A stretch of DNA of 64,000 nucleotides from Nocardioides sambongensis (GTDB taxonomy: Bacteria > Actinomycetota > Actinomycetes > Propionibacteriales > Nocardioidaceae). Positions 47,317 to 56,500 of this stretch are shown piece by piece. A program made the translations under genes and the position numbers. The stretch lies in the NCBI RefSeq assembly GCF_006494815.1, contig NZ_CP041091.1, positions 1,324,501 to 1,388,500 on the forward strand, read 5' to 3'. The notes under the pieces are model-generated. The model was not told the DNA's origin. It made no database searches and worked only from the letters and a program-made list of their open reading frames with translations. Within the stretch, counting starts at the first letter, position 1. Every line of letters starts with the position of its first letter.

Positions 47317-48305
47317 TGGACTTCGCACTCGACGACGACCAGCGCGAGCTGGCCAGCACGGTCCGCTCCCTGCTGGACAAGCGTGCCGGCTCCGCTGCGG
47401 TCCGCGCCGCGGCGGAGTCCGAGGCCGGGTACGACTCAGCCCTGTGGAGCGCCCTCGCCGAGCAGGTCGGGGTGGCCGCCCTGGCCGTGCCGGAGCAGTA
47501 CGACGGCGTCGGAGCCTCGTTCTTCGAGACCGCCGTGGTGCTCGAGGAGCTCGGTCGCAGTCTCGCCCCGAACCCGTTGCTGGCGACCACCGTCGCCGCC
47601 GAGGCGTTGCTCGCCGGTGGCACGGAGGAGGTCCGGCAGCGGCTGCTCCCCCGGTTGGCGGCCGGTGAGATCGGCACCCTGGTCACCGACCCCTGGGCCG
47701 TGCTGGACGTGGAGCACGCCACCATCGTGCTGGCGGTGGTCGGCGACGACCTCGTCGAGGTCTCCGATCCGCGGACGACGTGGGCCGAGTCGATGGACCA
47801 GACCCTCCGGCTGGGCCGGGCGGACCTGGACGCTGCGGCGACCACGGTGATCGGCGACGGCGCCGCGGCGCTCGCCCGCACCGAGCTGGTCACCGCCGCG
47901 GCGGTCGCCGCGCTGGCCGTCGGCCTGTGCCAGCGTGCGCTCGACGAGACCGTCGGCTACGCCCGGGAGCGGGAGCAGTTCGGTCGACCGATCGGCTCGT
48001 TCCAGGCGCTGAAGCACCGGATGGCCGACATGCTGGTGCGGACCGAGATCAGCAGGTCGGCGAGCTGGGCCGCGTGCTACGCGCTGGCGCACTCCGACGA
48101 CGCCGAGGAGACGGCGATGCTGGTCCGCACCGCGGTCTCCTACGCCCTGGAGTCCGCCCAGCTGGTCACCGGCGAGGCGATCCAGCTGCACGGCGGCATC
48201 GCGATCACCTGGGAGCACGATGCCCATCTCTGGTTCAAGCGCGCGCACGCGCTCAGCCACCTCGCCGGCGCTCCGCACCGGCACCGCGCCGCGGTGACCC
48301 TCTGA
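47316..48305 (+). CDS. ipdE2: Acyl-CoA dehydrogenase beta-type subunit (FadE33/IpdE2-like)
   Basis: A 329-residue partner expected to form the IpdE1-IpdE2 heterotetramer with ipdE1, encoded in the other, divergent arm. It begins MDFALDDDQRELASTVRSLLDKR, has YAREREQFGRPIGSFQALKHRMADMLVRTEISRSASW and a C-terminal QLHGGIAITWEHDAHLWFKRAHALSHLAG helical region. It is the last gene of the right arm. A 16-bp tandem repeat (48296-48327) spans its stop codon, and a strong terminator follows. Confidence 0.87.
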   Translation: MDFALDDDQRELASTVRSLLDKRAGSAAVRAAAESEAGYDSALWSALAEQVGVAALAVPEQYDGVGASFFETAVVLEELGRSLAPNPLLATTVAAEALLAGGTEEVRQRLLPRLAAGEIGTLVTDPWAVLDVEHATIVLAVVGDDLVEVSDPRTTWAESMDQTLRLGRADLDAAATTVIGDGAAALARTELVTAAAVAALAVGLCQRALDETVGYAREREQFGRPIGSFQALKHRMADMLVRTEISRSASWAACYALAHSDDAEETAMLVRTAVSYALESAQLVTGEAIQLHGGIAITWEHDAHLWFKRAHALSHLAGAPHRHRAAVTL

Positions 48306-48327
48306 CGCAGCGACCCTCTGACGCAGC
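48296..48327. repeat. 16-bp tandem duplication over the ipdE2 stop codon
   Basis: Two identical units of gaccctctgacgcagc. The first contains the stop TGA at 48303-48305, so the second copy duplicates a stop-bearing sequence just outside the gene. Confidence 0.8.
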
Positions 48328-48362
48328 GACGCCCTGACCGGGGAATCCCCGGTCAGGGCGTC
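48328..48362. terminator. Bidirectional terminator between ipdE2 and the protease gene
   Basis: Arms gacgccctgaccgggg (48328-48343) and ccccggtcagggcgtc (48347-48362) make a perfect 16-bp stem with a 3-base aat loop. It is placed between two convergent genes. Confidence 0.85.
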
Positions 48363-48385
48363 GTTCAGGCGCCGTCAGGCGTCGG

Positions 48386-49372
48386 TCAACTGGGGCGCGC
48401 CTTGATCATCGCGCGGACCACCTTCGGCAGCGGGTGCGCGATCAGGTGCGGCCGGGCCAGCGCGCGCCGCGAGGTCACCGCCCAGAGCACCAGGCCCTTG
48501 CGCTGACGCAGCAGCCAGGGACCGCCGCTCGCGCCGCCGTTCATGGTGCAGGAGAGCACCGCGTCGCCGCGGGCGCCGTACTTGTTGGTCTTCTTGGTCG
48601 GGCCGTCGCACCGCCAGGCGAGCTGACCGTTGTACCGGCCCTGCGCCGGCCAGCCCCAGGCGCGGACCTTGCGCTGGCGCTGCTTGGCGTTGATGACGAC
48701 CTTCGCGCCGCCGACCTTCTTGACCAGCTTCTTCCCGTTGGACTTGCGCATCAGCAGCACGGCCTGGTCCGAGGCGTAGCGGTGCTTGCGGCTCCAGGCC
48801 TTGGGGACGAACGCGTAGTTGGCGACCCAGCGGTTCAACGGCGCCTTGCCCTTGTGGTAGCGCGGCACGAAGATCCAGTTGCTGTAGAAGCGGGGCTGGC
48901 CGGTCTGCGGGTTGGGCCCGGTGTGCACGCAGTGCCCGGCGGTGAGCACCCGGTTGGAGCCGGGGCCGCGGACGGCGGTCGCGGAGCAGACCGCGTCGAC
49001 GTTCCCGTCGCTGAAGAAGAGCTTGCCGACCGGGCGCGGGACGTTGACCCGCTTGTTGGCCTTCTTCGCTGCGGCGGCACCCGCCCGGGAGCTGCCGGGC
49101 CGTCCCACGGTCTCGTCCATCGGCACCGCAGCGGCCATCCGGCGCGGCGTCCAGTAGGACGCGGCAGCGGCGGCCTTCGCGGCGCTCCGGCCGCTGGCCA
49201 CCACGTGGCTGTCGAACGAGCCCTGCGCCTGCGAGCCGCCGGTGCCGCCGGGGGCGGCCGCCTGGCTGCTGGTGCCACCGAGAACCACCAGCACCGAGGT
49301 CAGTGCGAGCGCCAAGGCGCTCGCCATCACCAGTGTGCGGCGGACGGGTCGTCCGAGGACCTTCTTCTTCAT
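48386..49372 (-). CDS. Secreted trypsin-like serine peptidase
   Basis: Extracellular S1-type protease of 328 residues. The N-terminus is a Sec signal (KKKVLGRPVRRTLVMASALALALTSVLVVLGG, basic then hydrophobic) ending near SSQAAA. The catalytic triad is clear: His in SNRVLTAGHCVH (~144), Asp in RYASDQAVLLMRK, and Ser in MNGGASGGPWLL (~282). The domain ends with a very basic region. It converges with ipdE2 and has no obvious link to steroid metabolism. ATG 49372 has a GGTGGAG site close by. Substrate unknown. Confidence 0.88.
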   Translation of the reverse strand: MKKKVLGRPVRRTLVMASALALALTSVLVVLGGTSSQAAAPGGTGGSQAQGSFDSHVVASGRSAAKAAAAASYWTPRRMAAAVPMDETVGRPGSSRAGAAAAKKANKRVNVPRPVGKLFFSDGNVDAVCSATAVRGPGSNRVLTAGHCVHTGPNPQTGQPRFYSNWIFVPRYHKGKAPLNRWVANYAFVPKAWSRKHRYASDQAVLLMRKSNGKKLVKKVGGAKVVINAKQRQRKVRAWGWPAQGRYNGQLAWRCDGPTKKTNKYGARGDAVLSCTMNGGASGGPWLLRQRKGLVLWAVTSRRALARPHLIAHPLPKVVRAMIKARPS

Positions 49373-49509
49373 CTGCTCCACCCTACGTGTCGGCGCTGCG
49401 TACCCGTGGGTGATTCCACCCAACCGGGACGATCACACCTCATCGCCGGCACTGAATCACCGGAGGGCCCGAACCGGGACCCGCGACGGGCCGCGGGATG
49501 GGTGGCGGG

Positions 49510-50172
49510 TCAGCCGTCGGTGGTGCGGTAGCGGCCCTTGAAGAAGAGCAGCGGCTCGGTGACGTCTGCGCCCTCGGCCTGGGTGGCGAGGTGCTGGACC
49601 CGGCCCACCACGATGTAGTGGTCGCCGGCCTCGTAGGCGGCGTGGATCGTGCAGTCCAGGTGGGCCAGGGTGCCGTCGATCACCGGCGACCCGGTCACCT
49701 CGGCGGGCTGCCAGGAGACCTCGGCGAACTTGTCGATCCCGCGGGTGGCCATCGTGGCCGAGACGTGCTCCTGGTCGGCCGCGAGCACGTTGACGCAGAA
49801 CTTGCCCGAGCGCTGGATCAGCGGCCAGGCCCGGGAGCTCTTCGCCGGGATGAAGGTGATCAGCGGCGGGTCGAGCGAGACGCTGGAGAACGACTGGCAG
49901 GTCATCCCGACCGGCTCGTCGCCGCTCATCGTGGTGATCACGGTGATCCCCGAGCCGAAGCAGCCCAGTACGTCGCGGAAACGGCGCGCCGCCGCCCTGG
50001 CCTCCGGATCGTCGTGGACGGCCACGTCCTCGCCGGGCCGGAACTCGAAGTCCACCTCGGCGTCGCCCAGCCAGGAGTCGATCAGCGCCGGCGGAGGCCA
50101 GGTCACGCGTGCGTCCGGGCTGATCCCCTCCGGGATGTCCGATGGCGTCTCGTCGGCAGGCACGGCCCCCAC
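49510..50172 (-). CDS. hsaB: Flavin reductase component of 3-HSA monooxygenase
   Basis: Supplies reduced flavin to HsaA during steroid ring A/B cleavage. The 220-residue protein has the FMN-binding flavin-reductase fold (MSGDEPVGMTCQSFSSVSLDPPLITFIPAKSSRAW and FCVNVLAADQEHVS). The first ~65 residues (VGAVPADETPSDIPEGISPD...) are an N-terminal extension also seen in related HsaB. GTG 50172 is used; a GAGGAGG site lies about 13 nt upstream, longer than usual, so the start is uncertain by a few codons. It is last in the hsaA-hsaD-hsaC-hsaB operon, the same order as Rv3570c-Rv3567c. Confidence 0.9.
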   Translation of the reverse strand: MGAVPADETPSDIPEGISPDARVTWPPPALIDSWLGDAEVDFEFRPGEDVAVHDDPEARAAARRFRDVLGCFGSGITVITTMSGDEPVGMTCQSFSSVSLDPPLITFIPAKSSRAWPLIQRSGKFCVNVLAADQEHVSATMATRGIDKFAEVSWQPAEVTGSPVIDGTLAHLDCTIHAAYEAGDHYIVVGRVQHLATQAEGADVTEPLLFFKGRYRTTDG

Positions 50173-50207
50173 GTTAGTGATCCGTCCTCCTCGCGGCGCG
50201 GCGGGTC

Positions 50208-51107
50208 TCAGTTGCCACCGCCGAAGTTGTGGCCCCAGTAGGAGACCGCGGTGGACTCCCGGGCGACCCAGCGGTCGTCCTCCACCCGCAGGCCCTCGGT
50301 GCCGAACTCGATGTCGAAGCCGCCGGGCGACTTCACGTAGAACGAGATCATCTCGTCGTTCATGTGCCGCCCGAGGGTGGCCGAGAGGGGCGCGTCGTAC
50401 TTGCGGACGCGCTCGAGCGCGCGGCCCACGTGGTCGAGCTTGTCGACCTCGAGCATGATGTGCACGCACTTGGTCGGGTTCGGCATCGGCAGGAACGCCA
50501 GCGAGTGGTGGCGCGGGTTGATGCCGAGGAAGCGGAGCCAGATCTTGGTGCCGGGCTCCTTGCCACCGAGCTCCCCGGGCAGGCTCATCGAGTCGCGGAG
50601 GCGGAAGCCGAGGACCTCGGTGTAGAAGCGCAGAGCCTCGACGTCGTCGAGCACCGGGATCACGATGTGTCCCATGCCCTGGTCGGCGGTGACGAACGTC
50701 GCGCCGTAGGGCGGCACCACCGGGCGGGCCTCGTAGGTGATGCCGTGGAACAGCTCGAAGACGTTGTCCCAGGGGTCGCGGAACCGGATCATCTCCTGCA
50801 CCCGGCGCTCGGCCAGCTCCTCGGTGGTGCCCTCCTCGAAGTCGACGCCGGCCGCGGTCAGGTGGTCGCGCGCCTCCTGCAGCGCCTGGTGGTCGGCGAG
50901 CTCCCACCCGGTGGCGTCGAGCTGGTCGACGTCGGAGGGGAAGACGACCAGGCGGGCCGAGACCGCATCGATCTGCCAGTACTGGTTCTCCGGGTTCGGT
51001 CCGCGTCCCTCGGCGAGGCCCAGCACCTTGCCGGCGAAGGTCCTCCAGGCGTCCAGATCGGTGCTGGCCACGCGGACGTAGCCCATGGACTTGAGGTTGA
51101 TGGTCAC
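50208..51107 (-). CDS. hsaC: 3,4-DHSA (catechol-type) extradiol dioxygenase
   Basis: Iron-dependent meta-cleavage enzyme that opens the aromatised ring A of 3,4-DHSA. The 299-residue type I extradiol dioxygenase has two vicinal-oxygen-chelate modules. Metal ligands appear as His in GMGHIVIPVLDD (~145), His in NPRHHSLAFLP (~201) and Glu in GGFDIEFGTEG (~264). It starts with GTG 51107 (VTINLKSMGYVRV), overlapping the hsaD stop (GTGA), and is followed by hsaB. The assignment is supported by the complete hsaADCB order. Confidence 0.94.
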   Translation of the reverse strand: MTINLKSMGYVRVASTDLDAWRTFAGKVLGLAEGRGPNPENQYWQIDAVSARLVVFPSDVDQLDATGWELADHQALQEARDHLTAAGVDFEEGTTEELAERRVQEMIRFRDPWDNVFELFHGITYEARPVVPPYGATFVTADQGMGHIVIPVLDDVEALRFYTEVLGFRLRDSMSLPGELGGKEPGTKIWLRFLGINPRHHSLAFLPMPNPTKCVHIMLEVDKLDHVGRALERVRKYDAPLSATLGRHMNDEMISFYVKSPGGFDIEFGTEGLRVEDDRWVARESTAVSYWGHNFGGGN

Positions 51108-52048
51108 GAGGTCTCTCCAGGGGTGGTGCGTGCGGGGTGTGTGGCCGGACGATGTCGGTCCAGGAACGCGACGGCGATGTCGCGGAACTCGTCGGCCGCT
51201 TCGATCTGCGCCCAGTGGCCGCAGCGCGGGAAGACGTGCAGCTGCGCCTTGGGGATCAGCTTGAGGGCCGCCATCGCGCCGTCCAGCGGGTTGACCCGGT
51301 CCTCCCGGCCCCAGGTCAGCAGGGTGTGGTGGCGGAGCCGGTGCGCCTCGCGCCACAGCATGCCGTCCTCAGCGGTCGCCGGGTCGAAGAACGACATGCC
51401 CATCGACCGCATGGCGTCCTGGGCGCCGGGGGCGGTGGCGTCGGCGAAGCGCTCCTCAACGAGCTCGTCGGTCACCAGCGCCTGGTTCACCACCATCGTG
51501 GAGATGAACGCGCGCAGGGCGTCCCGGGACGGGTCGGCCGAGAAGTCCATCAGCCGCTGGACGCCCTCGGTCGGGTCGGCGTGGAAGAGGTTGAGCGAGA
51601 GCCCGCCGGGGCCCATCAGGATCAGCCGGCCGACGCGATCGGGGTGGGTGAGCGCCAGGCGCATCGCGGTGCCCCCGCCGAGGCTGTTGCCCAGCAGGTG
51701 CACCCGCTCCAGCCCGAGCCGGTCCATCAGGGCCACCACGGCGTCGGCGGAGAACCGGTAGTAGTTGCCCACCACCGGCGGCTTGTCGGAGCCGCCGAAG
51801 CCCGGCTGGTCGACGAGAAGCGTGCGGTAGCGAGCCGCGAACCCGCCCAGCGCGGGCCCGAAGTTGGACCAGGCCGAGGCGCCCGGGCCCCCGCCGTGCA
51901 GCATCAGCAGCGGGAGCCGGTCGGCATCCGCCTCGCTCCGGGCGTCGGCCTCGTAGTAGTTGAGGGTGAGCTCGCCGGCGGCCTCGGTCGCGACCCGGAC
52001 CGTGGCCCGGGTCTCCTCCTTGCCGAACCCGGTGCGAGCCGCGCCCAT
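51104..52048 (-). CDS. hsaD: 4,9-DSHA hydrolase (meta-cleavage product hydrolase)
   Basis: Alpha/beta-hydrolase that splits 4,9-DSHA, releasing the DOHNAA (HIP) portion and a C5 dienoate. The 314-residue protein has the oxyanion segment LMLHGGGPGASAWSN, the nucleophile in LGNSLGGGTAMRL (~120), Asp in LLTWGREDRVNPLDG and His in FPRCGHWAQIEAADEF. The start ATG 52048 shares bases with the hsaA stop (TGATG). The C-terminal tail (RPATHPARTTPGETS) is short and unconserved. It belongs to the hsaADCB unit. Confidence 0.94.
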   Translation of the reverse strand: MGAARTGFGKEETRATVRVATEAAGELTLNYYEADARSEADADRLPLLMLHGGGPGASAWSNFGPALGGFAARYRTLLVDQPGFGGSDKPPVVGNYYRFSADAVVALMDRLGLERVHLLGNSLGGGTAMRLALTHPDRVGRLILMGPGGLSLNLFHADPTEGVQRLMDFSADPSRDALRAFISTMVVNQALVTDELVEERFADATAPGAQDAMRSMGMSFFDPATAEDGMLWREAHRLRHHTLLTWGREDRVNPLDGAMAALKLIPKAQLHVFPRCGHWAQIEAADEFRDIAVAFLDRHRPATHPARTTPGETS

Positions 52049-53235
52049 CAGTACATCCCCGGATCGATCTTGTGGCCGAACTGCTGGGCGCCGTACATCT
52101 GCAGGGCCCGCTCGGGGTCGTTCGCGGCGTGCACCCGGCCGGCGTGCGCGTCCCGCCACACCCGCTGCAGGTAGGTGCCCTCGGCGAGGGCGCGCCCGCC
52201 GGAGGCCTCGAACAGGGCGTCGATCGCCTCGATCGCCCGCGCCGTGCCGAGCACCTGGTCCCGGCGCACCCGCAGCCGGAGCTCGAGCGGGATCTGCTCC
52301 CCCTTCGCGACCTGCGCCTGCTCCTCGCGGACGTTGCTCATCAGCAGCGCCCAGGCGGCGTCGATCTCGGAGGAGGCCCGCGCGATCCGGACCGCGGCGA
52401 ACGGGTCCAGGGACGCCTTCTCACCGAGGTAGGCGGCACGCACCCGCTTGTTCTGCATCTCCACGTGCTCGGCGTAGGCGCCCTTCGCCATCCCGATGAT
52501 CGGGGTGGCGATGGTGGAGGTGAAGATCGAGTGGAAGGGGAGCTTGTAGAGGTCGGAGGTGTTGACCGCCTGACCCGGCCCCCGGCACTGGCCGGTCTCC
52601 CCCATCGAGAGGGTGAACTCCTCGGGGATGAAGGTCTCCTCGACGACGATGTCGTTCGATCCCGTGCCGCGCAGGCCGACCACGTTCCACACGTCGACGA
52701 TCTGGTACTTCTCCCGCGGCACCATGAAGGTGCGGAAGTCCACCACCTGACCGTCGGCGTTGAACACCAGGCCGCCGAGCAGCACCCAGCTGCAGTGGTC
52801 GCAGCCGGAGGAGAAGCTCCACTTGCCGGAGAGCAGGAACCCACCGTCGGTCTGCACCGCCTTGCCGGTCGGCGCGTAGGAGGAGGAGAGCCGGACCCGG
52901 GTGTCCTCGCCCCACACGGCCTGCTGCGCCTTGTCGTCGAAGAGGGCGACCTGCCAGGGGTGGACGCCGACCACGCTGGAGACCCAGCCCGTCGACCCGT
53001 CCGCCGAGGCGATGTCGCGCACGGCGGTGTAGAAGGCCACCGGATCGGCCTCGAGGCCGTCGAACCGGCGCGGCTGCAGCAGGCGGAAGAAGCCGGTCTC
53101 CTCCAACTCCTTGATCGAGGCGTCCGGCACGACCCGGAGCCGCTCGCCGTCCTCGGCGCGGTCACGGAAGGTCGGCAGCAGGTCGCGGACACCGTCGAGA
53201 ACGGCTTGCACCTCTGCCGGGAAGGTGGTGGTCAT
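52048..53235 (-). CDS. hsaA: 3-HSA hydroxylase, oxygenase component
   Basis: Flavin-dependent monooxygenase (acyl-CoA dehydrogenase fold) that hydroxylates 3-HSA to 3,4-DHSA with FMNH2 from HsaB. The 395-residue protein starts MTTTFPAEVQAVLDGVRDLL, with LQPRRFDGLEADPVAFYTAVRDIASADGSTGWV, LSGKWSFSSGCDHCSWVLLGG and VWNVVGLRGTGSNDIVVEETFIPEEF motifs of the family. ATG 53235 has an AGGAG site 7 nt upstream. A perfect KstR box lies 55 bp upstream, so hsaADCB should be repressed by KstR and induced by steroid-CoA intermediates. Confidence 0.94.
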   Translation of the reverse strand: MTTTFPAEVQAVLDGVRDLLPTFRDRAEDGERLRVVPDASIKELEETGFFRLLQPRRFDGLEADPVAFYTAVRDIASADGSTGWVSSVVGVHPWQVALFDDKAQQAVWGEDTRVRLSSSYAPTGKAVQTDGGFLLSGKWSFSSGCDHCSWVLLGGLVFNADGQVVDFRTFMVPREKYQIVDVWNVVGLRGTGSNDIVVEETFIPEEFTLSMGETGQCRGPGQAVNTSDLYKLPFHSIFTSTIATPIIGMAKGAYAEHVEMQNKRVRAAYLGEKASLDPFAAVRIARASSEIDAAWALLMSNVREEQAQVAKGEQIPLELRLRVRRDQVLGTARAIEAIDALFEASGGRALAEGTYLQRVWRDAHAGRVHAANDPERALQMYGAQQFGHKIDPGMY

Positions 53236-53289
53236 CGTCGAGCTCCTGTCTGCACGGTCGAGAGGGACCGAGTGGTCGATGAGACACAT

Positions 53290-53303
53290 TAGAACACGTT
53301 CTA
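53290..53303. promoter_or_regulatory. KstR operator (perfect palindrome) upstream of hsaA
   Basis: TAGAACACGTTCTA is an exact match to the KstR consensus TNNAACNNGTTNNA and is a perfect palindrome. It lies 55 bp from the hsaA start and between hsaA and the divergent rhamnosidase. Confidence 0.88.
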
Positions 53304-53425
53304 GTTTCCAGGAAAAGCAGCGCTCCCACCACCCGGGAGCCCGATCCGGAGACACTCTCCTGACCGACGTCCGGCCGTGCGGGACGAGCGGGCGCAGCCT
53401 GGCCGGATCCGGCCACCCGGGAGCA

Positions 53426-53455
53426 TTGACGCCCCTGTGACCGTCGTCATACGGT
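53426..53455 (+). promoter_or_regulatory. Sigma-70-type promoter of the rhamnosidase gene
   Basis: -35 TTGACG (53426-53431) and -10 TACGGT (53450-53455) are 18 bp apart. The predicted start near 53462 leaves a short leader with a GGAAGG ribosome site at 53492 before GTG 53504. Confidence 0.7.
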
Positions 53456-53503
53456 CCTGGCACGCGCTCCATGAATCGTTTCACTCCTCTCGGAAGGATC
53501 CAC

Positions 53504-56500
53504 GTGCTGTTCTGCACCGACACCTCCCGCCGCGCGCTCGCCGGATCGGCCGCACTCCTGCTGGGCGTCGGCCTGGCGAGCGCGCTGCCACCGGGCACCG
53601 CTGCGGCCGCTCCGGACTCCCCCGGCGCCACGGCGCCCGGCCACCTCGAGGTCGGCGGGCTCACCGACCCGCTCGGGATCGACGACACCACCCCGACGCT
53701 GAGCTGGCAGGACGCCACCGCGATCGCCGAGCAGAGCGCGTTCCAGGTCCGCGCCGCGACCACCGAGGCGGGCCTGGACGACCCCGACCTCTGGGACTCC
53801 GGCCGGGTGGACTCCGCGGCCCTCTCCACCGCCTACGCCGGCACCGGCCTCGACTCCCGGGACCGGGCCTACTGGCAGGTCCGGGTCTGGGACGCCGACG
53901 GCGCGCAGACCGCGTGGAGCGACCCGGCACGCTTCGAGATCGGCCTGCTCAGCGAGGCCGACTGGAGCGCGGACTGGATCACCAACCCCGAGTGGAACCA
54001 GCCCCTGCACCAGGACCTCGCCTTCGACACCGCGCAGACCGCGCAGTACGTGCGGGTCACCGTCACCGACCTCGGCCGTCCCGAGGAGCCGCTGAACGAC
54101 CCGGCGTGGAAGCCCCGGTTGGAGCTGGGCGAGATCGCCCTGCGCGACAGCAACGGAGGCACCGCGAACCTGGCCGAGGGCGCCACCGTCACCGCCTCCG
54201 AGCGGAAGAACCAGACCGGCGTCTGGGAGCCGCAGTTCGTGGTCGACGGCAAGTTCACCACCGCCGACGCACCGCGCGGGTTCCGCAGCCTCTACCACCC
54301 CGAGACCGACGTGCAGGACTCGCCGATCGTGCTCACCCTGAAGCTCCCCGAGGCCCGGACCTTCGACACCCTCGAGCTCTACTCGCTCTGGGACAGCCCG
54401 GGCGGCTTCGGCACCACGCCCAACTACCCCCGCGACGTCACGGTGGCCACGTCGGTCGACGGTACGTCGTACACGACCGTGGCGAGCGCGAAGAAGCTGC
54501 CGGCGATCTCGACGGTGCACGAGGCGCCCGAGGCGCTCCCGGTCTTCGCCACCGACTTCGACGCCGACGACGTCGTCTCCGCCCGCCTCTACGTGGCCGG
54601 CCTCGGCGTCTACAACGCCAGCATCAACGGCCAGGCGGTCTCCGAGGACCTGCTCGAGCCCGCGAACACCGAGCACGCCAAGCGCGTGCCGTACGCGACC
54701 TACGACGTCACCGAGCTGCTCGCCGACGGTGAGAACAGCCTCGGCATCGAGGTCGGGAACGGCATCTTCAACGTCTTCAACACCCCCGACAACACCTCGC
54801 GCTACGTCAAGACGGCGAGCGGCCACGGCGCTCCGCGGGTGATCGGCCAGCTCGAGCTGACCGATGCTCAGGGCGACGTCACCACCGTCGCCACCGACGC
54901 GGGCGAGGACACCAGCTGGCGCACCACGCTCGGCGAGGTCACCTTCACCAACTGGTACGGCGGCGAGGACGTCGACGCCCGTCGCCACATCGAGGGCTGG
55001 GACGAGCCGGGCACCGCCCGCGACTCCTGGCAGGCGCCGGTCGCCTCCGCCGCACCGAAGCGCAACACGCGGCTGGTCGGGCGCGTGATGCCGCCGATCC
55101 GCCAGGTCGACACGCTGGACCAGGCCACCTGGACCGAGCCGGTCGACGGCACCTACGTCTTCGACTTCGGGGTCAACTTCGCCGGTTGGCAGGAGCTGAC
55201 CGCGTCGGGGCCGGCCGGCACCGAGATCACCATGCGGCCCGGCGAGAGGCTGACCGCCGAGGGCACCGTGGACCAGCGCAGCTCCGGTCCGAACGCCTAC
55301 GACACCTTCACCCTGGCCGGTGCGGGCACGGAGACCTACCGACCGCGCTTCCGCTACCACGGGATGCAGTACCTCCAGGTCGAGGGCCTGCCCGGCGAAC
55401 CGACCGCCTCGACCGTCAAGGGGCTGGTGCTGCGGGCCGACAACGCCGACGTCGGCGAGTTCGACTCCTCCGACGAGATGCTGAACAGCATCCACGCCCT
55501 GATCGACCGCTCGGTGCAGAGCAACATGTACTCGGTGATGACCGACTGCCCGCACCGCGAGAAGCTCGGGTGGCTGGACCAGACGAACCTGAACTTCACC
55601 ACCGCCACCCGCGGCTACGACATGCAGGCCCAGTACCGCAAGCTGCTGCAGGACGTGGTCGACGCTCAGCAGCCCGACGGACTGATCCCGACCACCGCCC
55701 CCGAAGACTCGATGTTCGCCGGCGCCTTCCGGCACGACGCCAACTGGGGCGCCACCCTCGCGGTCTCCTCGTGGCAGGTCTACACCGAGTACGGCGACAC
55801 CGAGCCGATGCGCGAGTTCTGGCCGAACATGGTGCGCTACCAGGACTACCTGGCCTCCGAGGTGCGCGGCGGCGTGCTGCCCGGCGGACTGAACGACTGG
55901 GCCACCCCCGAGGAGGCCGTCGACCGGGTCCCCGACGCGCTGGTGCAGACCTACGCGTACCACAAGATCACCCGGACCATGGCCGACATCGCGACCGTGC
56001 TGGGCCGGCCCGCCGCGGCCCGCACCTACACGGCCCGGGCGGCCCGGATCGCCGAGGACTACCGCTCGGCGTACTACGACGCCGAGCAGGGCACCTGGAG
56101 CAACGGCAACCAGGCCGCGCTGGCGCTCTCGCTCGACGAGGACCTCGTCCCCGAGGACCAGCGAGACGCGGCGGTCCAGGCCCTGGTGACGCGGATCGAG
56201 GCCGACGGCGGCCAGTTCATGGTCGGCGAGGTCGGGCTCTACGCCCTGCTGCGCGTGCTCGCCGAGGAGGGTCGCCACGACCTGATCCACGAGCTGGCCA
56301 CCCGTCCGACCGGCAACAGCTATGCCAAGTTCGTGAACTCCGGCTCGACCTCGCTCCCCGAGCACTGGTCGGGCAGGGGCGGCACCGGCTCCCAGAACCA
56401 CTACATGCTCGGCATGCTGGAGGGGTGGTTGAACGAGAGCCTCGCCGGGCTGACCCAGGCACCGGACTCGGTCGCGTTCGAGCACGTCGTCGTCCAGCCC

